Assembly: GCA_000817105.1 (NCBI GenBank)
Contig: JUEP01000011.1
Location: 1 to 64,000 of the forward strand
Direction of reading: 5' to 3'
Source of the DNA: a marine actinobacterium MedAcidi-G3
Lineage (GTDB): Bacteria; Actinomycetota; Acidimicrobiia; Acidimicrobiales; Poriferisodalaceae
Length of the DNA: 64,000 nt
Translations under genes and position numbers: made by a program
The notes under the pieces: generated by a model
Seen by the model: only the letters and a program-made list of their open reading frames with translations
Databases searched by the model: none
What the model was told of the DNA's origin: nothing
In this document: positions 57,063-64,000 of the stretch, in pieces
How the letters are laid out: every line of letters begins with the position of its first letter
Position numbering within the stretch: the first letter of the stretch is position 1

Positions 57063-58118
57063 GTGGAACGAGAAAAAGCACTCGATATGGCACTATCGCA
57101 AATTGAGCGTCAGTTTGGTGAGGGCGCTGTCATGAAGATGGGCGAACGAGGCCAAATGAAAGTTGAAGCTGTCTCGACAGGCAGTTTGGCAATTGACATG
57201 GCCCTTGGTATTGGAGGCCTTCCCAGAGGTCGCGTTGTTGAGATTTATGGCCCTGAAGCATCAGGTAAATCTACGTTAGCGATGCATGTCGTGGCAGAAG
57301 CACAGCGCACTGGCGGCATCTGCGCTTATGTGGACGCCGAACATGCGATGGATCCCGATTACGCACAAAATATTGGTGTTGATGTTGACGAGCTACTTAT
57401 TTCTCAGCCCGATACTGGGGAGCAAGCTCTTGAGATTACCGACATGCTCATACGGTCAGGAGCAGTTGATGTGGTGGTGATCGACTCTGTAGCTGCTTTA
57501 ACGCCAAGGGCAGAAATTGAAGGAGAAATGGGCGATACCCATGTTGGTTTACAAGCTCGTCTCATGTCGCAAGCGTTGCGCAAACTGACCGCAAATCTGA
57601 ATAAAACTAAAACCATCGTTATCTTCATCAACCAGCTCAGAGAAAAAATTGGTGTCATGTTTGGTAGTCCTGAAACGACGCCAGGTGGGCGGGCGTTGAA
57701 GTTCTATTCGTCGGTCCGGATGGATATCCGCCGGATTGAGGCGATTAAATCTGACGGTGAAATAACAGGTGGCCGAACGCGCGTCAAAGTCGTTAAGAAC
57801 AAAGTCGCTCCGCCTTTCCGGCAGGCTGAATTTGACATTATGTATGGCAAAGGAATTAGCCGTGAAGGTTCACTCGTTGATGTTGGTGTGGAACAAGGAA
57901 TCGTCAAAAAGTCGGGTGCTTGGTACACCTATGAAGGTGAGCAGCTAGGGCAAGGACGTGAGAACGCCAAACAGTTCTTGACAGACCATCCGGAAGTAAT
58001 GGTTGAGATTGATGGCCGGATCAGGTCCCAGTTGGGTATCGGAGAAGGTGAAGATGAAACCGATGCACTAGATGCTGAGTCTGATGTTGAAGAGGTTCTT
58101 GACTCTGCCGATGACTAG
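57063..58118 (+). CDS. recA: Recombinase RecA
   Basis: RecA forms the ATP-dependent filament for homologous recombination and LexA cleavage. From GTG 57063 it is 351 residues and starts [19 protein letters not shown], as expected. GAGGAGG 9 bases upstream supports that start; the frame is open to 56925, but the extra residues are unconserved. Walker A is GPEASGKST at 63-71, against the usual GPESSGKTT. The [20 protein letters not shown] loop region is intact, and the tail is acidic. The LexA box lies upstream. No recX follows, unlike in most actinobacteria; a monooxygenase takes that place. Confidence 0.97.
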   Translation: MEREKALDMALSQIERQFGEGAVMKMGERGQMKVEAVSTGSLAIDMALGIGGLPRGRVVEIYGPEASGKSTLAMHVVAEAQRTGGICAYVDAEHAMDPDYAQNIGVDVDELLISQPDTGEQALEITDMLIRSGAVDVVVIDSVAALTPRAEIEGEMGDTHVGLQARLMSQALRKLTANLNKTKTIVIFINQLREKIGVMFGSPETTPGGRALKFYSSVRMDIRRIEAIKSDGEITGGRTRVKVVKNKVAPPFRQAEFDIMYGKGISREGSLVDVGVEQGIVKKSGAWYTYEGEQLGQGRENAKQFLTDHPEVMVEIDGRIRSQLGIGEGEDETDALDAESDVEEVLDSADD

Positions 58119-58234
58119 ACATCGCCGTTGTTAGTTGCCTGGTTGATCTTTACCATTTCTTTTTATTGAGCCATCACAGTGCCTTTCCTGGTTATAGCTT
58201 TAGACGAGTTCGAAGTCGTTAAGGAATGGGTGTG

Positions 58235-60025
58235 ATGGCCGATAAACAAGAAAAGCCGCAAAATATATTCAACTTTGACTACACGCGAGATGGTCGCGAA
58301 CGGCCGCCTCAGGACTACTACGAACAAATTAAGGAAAAGTTCGCTTCAGAACGAGAGTTGAGGTTGGGTTACCGTCCCCCAGGAACGGATAACTACACAT
58401 CGGATCTGACAGGTGATCTAGCTAAGTACGCTGTGGATCCCTACGGCCAGGAATTAGAAGATCGAGAGGCACTTAACGACGAAGTCGAAGTGCTGTTTAT
58501 CGGAGGCGGCTTTTCAGCGCTCCTAACGTCTGCCCGACTGAGGGAAAAGGGCGTCGAAAGTATTCGAATCGTTGAACGCGGAGCCGACGTGGGTGGCACC
58601 TGGTATTGGAATCGTTACCCGGGGGTCGCTTGTGATGTAGTGGCCTATGACTACCTGCCATTACTTGATGAGACCGGGTACGTGCCCACCCGACACTACG
58701 CGGGAGGTCAAGAAATATACGAATACTGCAAGATGATTGCTGAGAGGTTCGATCTTTATGACCTCGCTGTTTTCGGAACAACTGTTACATCGACGATTTG
58801 GGATGCTGACTCGGAGACATGGAAAGTAGAGACGGACCAGGGGGACACCATTACGGCTCGTTTTGTGGTTTGTGCGAATGGCACGCTGTCGAAACCGAGG
58901 CTCGCTAAAATTGATGGCGTCGAAAGCTTTGGTGGCTATTCATTCCACACCTCCCGTTGGGATTACGAATACACCGGAGCTCAGCTCGAGAATTTAAAGG
59001 ACAAGCGCGTCGGGATAATTGGAACTGGAGCCAGCGCTGTTCAAGCGATACCAGAGTTAGGTAAGGCCGCAAAAGAGCTCTACATCTTCCAGAGAACACC
59101 ATCGTCTATAGATGTTCGGGACGATTGGGAAACTGACCCAGAGTGGGCATCAACGTTGGAACCAGGTTGGCAAGCAGCTCGTCGGACTCGAGCGATCGAA
59201 GGCCCGCAAATATCTGATTCAGTGCGAGCGCGAAGAGAAGCAATGTCGCGCGAAGAAAAAGTCCAGCGGCAAGAAAACGCCAACATTGACGCAATGATGC
59301 GGATTCATAGTCGGATCGATGAGGTTGTTGAGGACCCCGCGACAGCTGAATCATTAAAGCCCTGGTACATGCTGATGTGTAAGCGTCCTTGTTTCCATAA
59401 CGAATATCTACCCACCTTTAATAGGCCAAATGTCACTCTCGTCGATACGAAGGGCCAAGGGATAACTCAAATTAACGAAAGCGGACCAGAGTTCGATGGG
59501 GTGCAATATGAAGTCGATGTGCTGATTTATGCAACGGGTTTTGAGGTGCAACAAACCGGTATCTACAATCAGATCATCGGTGAGGGTGGCATTGACCTCA
59601 ACGCCAAATATTCCAACGGAATTCGCACGTTGCTTGGCATTCATTCGCAGGGTTACCCAAATTTATTCATAATGGGCGGATATCAAGCTTTCTTCGCATT
59701 CAACCTGACAGACGTTCTGAATAGTCAAGGTGAGCACATAGCTGACTGCATTGATTTTGTCCGGCAGAACGACATTCACAGCCTGGACTGCACACATGAT
59801 GCTGAAGAACGATGGGTGCAAGAAGTGATCGATCACCGGGGAAAAACCAGCAGAAATCGTGATTGCACTCCGGGCTATTACAACTTTGAAGGGGCCGATA
59901 ATCGGCGCCAGGATGGCAATTACAACGGAACGATGAAGCAATATCTCGGTCATATGTCTGAAATTCGAGAGAACATGGCTGATCACTTTGTGTTCACACA
60001 CCGACACAAAGCGCTACAGAGCTAA
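58235..60025 (+). CDS. FAD-dependent Baeyer-Villiger monooxygenase (copy 2, N-extended)
   Basis: A 596-residue class B flavoprotein monooxygenase. About 85 residues precede the first Rossmann motif, which reads GGGFSALLTSARL, an unusual form of GxGxxG. GGTWYWNRYPGVACDVVAY is conserved. The Baeyer-Villiger fingerprint is FGGYSFHTSRWD, and the NADPH motif is GTGASAVQAIP. N-extended members act on larger cyclic ketones such as cyclopentadecanone or steroids; the substrate here is unknown. AAGGA 9 bases before ATG 58235 fixes the start, though ATG 58226 is in frame. It sits between recA and miaB, where recX is expected, and is clearly diverged from the copy at 33671. Confidence 0.92.
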   Translation: MADKQEKPQNIFNFDYTRDGRERPPQDYYEQIKEKFASERELRLGYRPPGTDNYTSDLTGDLAKYAVDPYGQELEDREALNDEVEVLFIGGGFSALLTSARLREKGVESIRIVERGADVGGTWYWNRYPGVACDVVAYDYLPLLDETGYVPTRHYAGGQEIYEYCKMIAERFDLYDLAVFGTTVTSTIWDADSETWKVETDQGDTITARFVVCANGTLSKPRLAKIDGVESFGGYSFHTSRWDYEYTGAQLENLKDKRVGIIGTGASAVQAIPELGKAAKELYIFQRTPSSIDVRDDWETDPEWASTLEPGWQAARRTRAIEGPQISDSVRARREAMSREEKVQRQENANIDAMMRIHSRIDEVVEDPATAESLKPWYMLMCKRPCFHNEYLPTFNRPNVTLVDTKGQGITQINESGPEFDGVQYEVDVLIYATGFEVQQTGIYNQIIGEGGIDLNAKYSNGIRTLLGIHSQGYPNLFIMGGYQAFFAFNLTDVLNSQGEHIADCIDFVRQNDIHSLDCTHDAEERWVQEVIDHRGKTSRNRDCTPGYYNFEGADNRRQDGNYNGTMKQYLGHMSEIRENMADHFVFTHRHKALQS

Positions 60026-60072
60026 CTCATAGTTCCAGCCCCACCGATCCCATAATGCTGTCCTCAGCCCAA

Positions 60073-60085
60073 TAACCTAGTGAGG
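60073..60085 (+). promoter_or_regulatory. Leaderless-type -10 element for miaB
   Basis: TAACCT at 60073-60078, seven bases before the GTG at 60086. The GTG at 60080 is only one base from the hexamer, so 60086 is preferred. Confidence 0.4.
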
Positions 60086-61531
60086 GTGAACCGCAGGTAT
60101 GTAGTGCGCACCTATGGGTGTCAAATGAACGAGCACGACTCGGAACGTATCGCTGGGCTTCTCGAGACTGATGGTCTCGAAGAAGCAGAATCTTTTGATG
60201 ATGCGGATGTAATCGTTCTTAACACTTGCTGCATTAGGGAAAACGCCGACAACAAGCTTTACGGCCAACTCGGGAACTTGAAAAAGCTCAAGGAAGAGCG
60301 CCCGGACCTACAGATAGCGGTTGCGGGCTGTCTGGCTCAGAAAGACAGAGACGTTATTCGAGAAAGAGCACCACACGTCGATGTGGTATTTGGAACGCAC
60401 AATGTCGGTCGCGCAACCGATCTATTAGACCAAGCCCGTGTTAGCGGCCCGATCACCGAAATTATCGAAGAATCAGAAGCATTTCCTTCGGCGCTACCGG
60501 TTAAACGAGACGCGAATCATGCTGCATGGGTAACTATCCAAATTGGCTGTGATAATTCCTGTGCCTTCTGCATCGTCCCAGCCGTTCGAGGTAAAGAAAT
60601 TTCTCGACCATACAGCGAGTTAGTAAGTGAAGTTGAACAATTGGCGCTAACCGGCGTGACTGAAATCACCCTGCTAGGCCAAAACGTAAATAGCTATGGT
60701 CGCGATCTAACACTAAAACTCCGAGGCGCTGAACTAACCCCTGAGTCAAGTCAACTTGTCGGAGATAAATGGGTTGAAGGTCCCCACACAGCTCGACCGT
60801 TATTTTCTGACCTACTTTGTTCCGTCGCTGCTGTCAGCGGAATTCGTAGAGTTCGTTACACAAGTCCGCATCCCAAAGACTTTCGTCCCGAAACCATCAC
60901 GGCGATGGCCCAAATTCCGGAAGTGTGTGAACATCTTCACTTGCCGTTGCAGTCGGGTAGCGACAAGATCCTCTCGGCAATGCATCGCGGATATACGGCG
61001 GATAGGTACATTCAGAAAGTAACCGCAGCAAGAGATGAGATACCGGACCTGGCCTTGAGTACAGACATCATCGTTGGTTTCCCTGGAGAAACCGATCTTG
61101 ATTTCGAGAGAACACTTGAAGTCGCTGCTGAAGTTAAGTTCGACAATGCATACACTTTTGTTTATTCACCACGACCGGGAACAGAAGCAGCGGAGTCGAG
61201 CGAGCAGGTGGTCGAGGCAAAAACCTCGGCCGATCGTATGGAACGACTGCGAAAGGTGATCCAAAGAACAAGCCTCAAAGGTAACGAATCCAGGGTTGGT
61301 AGAGAAGAAGAGGTCATCGTTGAAGGGCACTCGAAACGCGATAAGAAAATGTTAACTGGTCGCACCCGTCACAATCGGCTGGTTCATTTCCCTGCCGATC
61401 GCGTTATTCGGCCAGGTTCTTACGCGCAGGTCCGAGTTGTTGAGGCACGTACTTTCAATCTGGTCGGTGAACTTGTTGAAGTCACCGCAGGAGCAAAGCA
61501 TCGAACCCGAATACCGGTGGTGTCTTCCTGA
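60086..61531 (+). CDS. miaB: tRNA-2-methylthio-N6-dimethylallyladenosine synthase MiaB
   Basis: MiaB is the radical-SAM enzyme that methylthiolates i6A37 in tRNAs, acting after MiaA. From GTG 60086 it is 481 residues. RTYGCQMNEHDSERIAG with Cys12 and the following NTCC and GCLAQ carry the UPF0004 cluster. GCDNSCAFC carries the radical-SAM cluster (Cys155, Cys159 and Cys162). TSPHPKDFRPE, LPLQSGSDKIL and a TRAM domain complete it. A stretch of about 30 residues after NSYGRDL is longer than in E. coli MiaB. GTG 60080 is an alternative start. The miaA gene is next. Confidence 0.95.
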   Translation: MNRRYVVRTYGCQMNEHDSERIAGLLETDGLEEAESFDDADVIVLNTCCIRENADNKLYGQLGNLKKLKEERPDLQIAVAGCLAQKDRDVIRERAPHVDVVFGTHNVGRATDLLDQARVSGPITEIIEESEAFPSALPVKRDANHAAWVTIQIGCDNSCAFCIVPAVRGKEISRPYSELVSEVEQLALTGVTEITLLGQNVNSYGRDLTLKLRGAELTPESSQLVGDKWVEGPHTARPLFSDLLCSVAAVSGIRRVRYTSPHPKDFRPETITAMAQIPEVCEHLHLPLQSGSDKILSAMHRGYTADRYIQKVTAARDEIPDLALSTDIIVGFPGETDLDFERTLEVAAEVKFDNAYTFVYSPRPGTEAAESSEQVVEAKTSADRMERLRKVIQRTSLKGNESRVGREEEVIVEGHSKRDKKMLTGRTRHNRLVHFPADRVIRPGSYAQVRVVEARTFNLVGELVEVTAGAKHRTRIPVVSS

Positions 61532-61545
61532 CTTCCCATGATCAG

Positions 61546-62439
61546 TTGCGGAAGAGGCCCATCGTTATTGTCGGCCCGACTGCTTCTGGAAAATCCTCGC
61601 TTGCTTTAAAAATTGCGCGTCAAGTGGATGGAGTTGAACTGCTGTCAGTTGACTCAATGCAGGTGTATCGACGTATGGATATCGGCACTGCTAAGCCCAC
61701 GACTAAAGAACAACTGGAAATCCCTCACCACTTGATTGACTTAGTAGAGCCCAACGAAACCTTCAGCCTTGTTGATTTCCAGAGAATTCATGATTCTGTG
61801 CGGGCCGAGATTGAGGAAAGAGATGGCATACCGGTGCTAGTTGGAGGTACCGGTTTGTATGTGCGAGCAGTCGTCGACCGGCTGACACCTCCTCCACAAT
61901 TCAGCGATATAGCGTCACAGTTGGATACGGAACCAGATACGAAGCAGTTGCATAGCCGATTGAAAGAGTTAGATCCGGCCGGCGCTAGCCGGATGGAAGA
62001 AAGCAATAGGCGTCGAATAATACGTGCGTTGGAAGTATCGATTGGTACAGGTAAGCCTTTTTCGTCTTTCGGCCCCGGCTTAGACAGCTATCCAGAAGTT
62101 CCTTATCGGATTATTGGTATCGAAATTGATCGTGACGACTTAGACCAGCGAATTCGTCAGCGTTACGAATATCAGATAGACAGCGGTTTCCTAGAGGAGG
62201 TTCGCGGTTTGGCTAAAGCCGACCTGTCTAAGAGCGCAGGACAAGCACTCGGATATAAGGAGCTCTTGGCTCATGTTCGTGGAGAATTGTCCTTTAACGA
62301 TGCTCTGGAACTAGCGATTCAGCGCACAAAGCGTTTCGCGAGACGCCAGCAACGCTGGTTTAGGCGTGACCCTCGGGTGGAATGGGTTACCACCGACGGT
62401 CTTGACCTAGTCGTTAATCAAATTTCGTTGCAGAAATAG
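61546..62439 (+). CDS. miaA: tRNA dimethylallyltransferase MiaA
   Basis: MiaA transfers the dimethylallyl group to A37 of tRNAs reading UNN codons. The 297-residue protein has the P-loop GPTASGKSSLA, then DSMQVYRRMDIGTAKPT and PHHLIDLVEPNETFSLVDF. GGTGLYVRAVVD is the catalytic region, and KRFARRQQRWFRRD is the tRNA-binding tail. The best in-frame start is TTG at 61546; an ATG at 61539 is in another frame. It follows miaB by 14 bases, so substrate and product enzymes are co-transcribed. Confidence 0.95.
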   Translation: MRKRPIVIVGPTASGKSSLALKIARQVDGVELLSVDSMQVYRRMDIGTAKPTTKEQLEIPHHLIDLVEPNETFSLVDFQRIHDSVRAEIEERDGIPVLVGGTGLYVRAVVDRLTPPPQFSDIASQLDTEPDTKQLHSRLKELDPAGASRMEESNRRRIIRALEVSIGTGKPFSSFGPGLDSYPEVPYRIIGIEIDRDDLDQRIRQRYEYQIDSGFLEEVRGLAKADLSKSAGQALGYKELLAHVRGELSFNDALELAIQRTKRFARRQQRWFRRDPRVEWVTTDGLDLVVNQISLQK

Positions 62440-62474
62440 AGCTAAAACCTGGGACAATGTTGTAGGAGTTTTCT

Positions 62475-63263
62475 ATGCAGTTAACAAAACATCACGGTCT
62501 AGGAAATGATTTCCTGATCTGTTTAACGCATGAAGAGCCGGACGAGGTGAGTGCTCTTGCGCGACGACTATGTGATCGTCGAACAGGGATTGGCGCCGAT
62601 GGTTTAATAGTTGGTCTTCCAGGCAGTGATGGCGCCGATCTTTCCATGCTGCTTCATAACGCGGACGGCTCTTTCGCCGAAATGAGTGGCAACGGCATTC
62701 GATGTCTTGCCCAAGCCCTTGCAATGAACAATCAAACAGGTGCGGCATCTTTCGAGATAGACACCGGTGGTGGGCGCCGTCACGTTGAAATAGACGGCGA
62801 TGGTCCGGAGGCGCAAATAACAGTGAACATGGGTTCAGTAGGACCCGGACCAGGTGTTCATGACGAAATCGTGAATGACCTTGGGCATTCGATGTCCGCT
62901 ACAGCTGATTTGGGTAACCCACATTTAGTAGTCGTAGTAGACGACTGTTTCACCGTTGATATGTCTGATCTGGGCAGTCGATATGAAGCTCTCTATCCAG
63001 ATGGCATAAATATTGAAGTGATATCGGTAACTGATGGAGCGTCAGACAAACTTGACATGGTGGTCTGGGAGCGGGGCGTTGGGGTGAGCTCAGCCTGCGG
63101 TACTGGTGCTGTTGCTGCAGCGGTTCGAGCCCATCAGTGGGACTTGGTGCAAGATGAGGTGCGTGTCCAGATGCCCGGAGGGTTAGTGCAAGTATTCGTC
63201 GGGAAAGAGCCAATGCTGACAGGACCCGCACAATACGTCGGAGCCATCGAAGTTTCTGCATGA
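62475..63263 (+). CDS. dapF: Diaminopimelate epimerase
   Basis: DapF interconverts LL- and meso-diaminopimelate for peptidoglycan and lysine. The two catalytic cysteines are Cys77 (SGNGIRCLAQ) and Cys208 (SSACGTGAVAAAV), and GLGNDFL near the N-terminus is the family signature. The length of 262 is normal. TAGGAG lies 6 bases before the ATG. The stop overlaps the hflX start (ATGA). With dapA and dapB in the same window, several steps of the DAP pathway are present, though not in one operon. Confidence 0.95.
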   Translation: MQLTKHHGLGNDFLICLTHEEPDEVSALARRLCDRRTGIGADGLIVGLPGSDGADLSMLLHNADGSFAEMSGNGIRCLAQALAMNNQTGAASFEIDTGGGRRHVEIDGDGPEAQITVNMGSVGPGPGVHDEIVNDLGHSMSATADLGNPHLVVVVDDCFTVDMSDLGSRYEALYPDGINIEVISVTDGASDKLDMVVWERGVGVSSACGTGAVAAAVRAHQWDLVQDEVRVQMPGGLVQVFVGKEPMLTGPAQYVGAIEVSA

Positions 63264-64000
63264 CAAAATCTATGGATAATCAGCCTGACGAAGCCACTCA
63301 CCGAGGCGGCTTCGGAGAATTTGCTGGCGAGGCGACAGGCCTCATCGACCGGTCTTTTCGAGAACAGATTGTTCTGGTTGGAGTCCAGTTTCCCGGTGCC
63401 TCAGACGACGAAGTAGATGCGAATTTAAACGAGCTGGCTCAGCTTGTAGATACCGCAGGAGCTGACCCAGTAGACAGAGTTATCCAGAAGCGAGAAACAC
63501 CTGACCCTGCTACCTACGTAGGAAAGGGCAAAGCCGCTGAAATCCAAGCGACTTCGGAGGGATTAGACGCAGACACAGTGGTCTTTGACGATGAGCTCAG
63601 TCCAGGTCAGCAATTCAACCTCGAAAAGATCCTGAAACGGACAGCGTTGGATCGAACGGCTGTCATCCTTGATATTTTCGCTCAGAATGCAACGACGTTA
63701 GAAGGAAAAACTCAAGTTGAATTGGCGCAACTCAGGTATCACCTGCCCCGATTGCGTGGTAGAGGAAACCAGCTAAGCCAACAGGCTGGCGGTATTGGTA
63801 CAAGAGGACCGGGCGAAACTCAACTTGAGGTGGATCGACGAAGAATTCAACGACGCTTAGCGAAACTCGAAAAAGATCTATCTGGTTTACGTCGGACACG
63901 AAGAAACCAACGAAAATCTCGACGGCGATCTCGATTCCATACTGTCGCAATTGTTGGGTATACCAACGCTGGAAAATCTACTTTGCTCAATCAGCTCACC
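63260..64000 (+). CDS. hflX: GTPase HflX (3' end cut by window edge)
   Basis: HflX is a ribosome-associated GTPase that splits stalled ribosomes. The 247 visible residues start with MTKSMDNQPDEATHRGG and contain the N-terminal HflX domain (TYVGKGKAAEI, then the glycine-rich GGIGTRGPGETQLEVDRRRI). A basic coiled segment leads to the P-loop GYTNAGKS at 233-240, and the window ends just after. The ATG at 63260 overlaps the dapF stop (ATGA). The remainder of the G domain lies outside the window. Confidence 0.95.
   Translation, partial: MTKSMDNQPDEATHRGGFGEFAGEATGLIDRSFREQIVLVGVQFPGASDDEVDANLNELAQLVDTAGADPVDRVIQKRETPDPATYVGKGKAAEIQATSEGLDADTVVFDDELSPGQQFNLEKILKRTALDRTAVILDIFAQNATTLEGKTQVELAQLRYHLPRLRGRGNQLSQQAGGIGTRGPGETQLEVDRRRIQRRLAKLEKDLSGLRRTRRNQRKSRRRSRFHTVAIVGYTNAGKSTLLNQLT

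Noticed and set aside
1-64000. tRNA, rRNA, CRISPR arrays, insertion sequences, phage genes
   Set aside because: Searched by eye for tRNA T-loop and acceptor patterns, regularly spaced repeats and transposase or integrase motifs; none found.

Overview
The window is a gene-dense stretch of an actinobacterial chromosome with base composition near 50% GC by eye. The order of the housekeeping genes is typical of Actinomycetota: infB-rbfA-truB-ribF-rpsO-pnp-dapB, then dapA-rnj-ftsK, then rimO-pgsA-cinA-thpR, recA, miaB-miaA-dapF-hflX. The moderate GC, very short intergenic gaps and many acyl-CoA, monooxygenase and F420-type genes point to a marine Acidimicrobiia-like lineage. That placement is inference; no rRNA or other marker in the window settles it.

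Layout: (1) 1-9388, core translation and RNA genes, dapB and a PfkB-family kinase. (2) 9395-14430, a small lipid-type insert: VTT-like membrane protein, acyl-CoA synthetase, SDR, diiron protein and winged-helix protein. (3) 14449-19434, dapA, RNase J, FtsK. (4) 19473-51246, about 32 kb of accessory genes lying between ftsK and rimO, which are close neighbours in many actinobacteria. It holds two P450s, a Baeyer-Villiger monooxygenase with an SMP-30 lactonase and an alpha/beta hydrolase, a second SMP-30 protein, two phytanoyl-CoA dioxygenase-like enzymes, several SDRs, thiolase, acyl-CoA dehydrogenase, a cytosolic alkylsulfatase, two nitroreductases, exporters, three PLP enzymes, a divergent family-A DNA polymerase and a copper-type P-ATPase. 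(5) 51312-64000, the core resumes, interrupted by an LLM oxidoreductase, an enoyl-CoA hydratase and a second Baeyer-Villiger monooxygenase. infB is cut by the left edge and hflX by the right edge.

How the genes fit together: the accessory genes look like a toolkit for oxidising alicyclic or terpenoid/steroid-like organic matter. P450s or dioxygenases would hydroxylate, SDRs oxidise alcohols to ketones, Baeyer-Villiger enzymes insert oxygen to give esters or lactones, SMP-30 and alpha/beta hydrolases open them, and acyl-CoA synthetase, dehydrogenase, hydratase, dehydrogenase and thiolase run beta-oxidation. The substrate cannot be read from sequence.

Most distinctive sequence signals: a recurrent TANNNT hexamer 6-7 bases before the start codon of many genes that lack a Shine-Dalgarno, implying widespread leaderless mRNAs; a perfect SOS box (CCGAAC-N4-GTTCGG) upstream of recA; an in-frame TGA inside an otherwise intact SDR gene; a family-A polymerase with about 150 extra residues between motif B and the NAPIQG segment, an HDS motif C and a 13-bp perfect hairpin in its first codons; a CinA whose C-terminal deamidase motifs are lost; and a hairpin-rich 297-bp convergent gap in an otherwise packed region. 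No tRNA, rRNA, CRISPR array, transposase, integrase or phage gene was seen.
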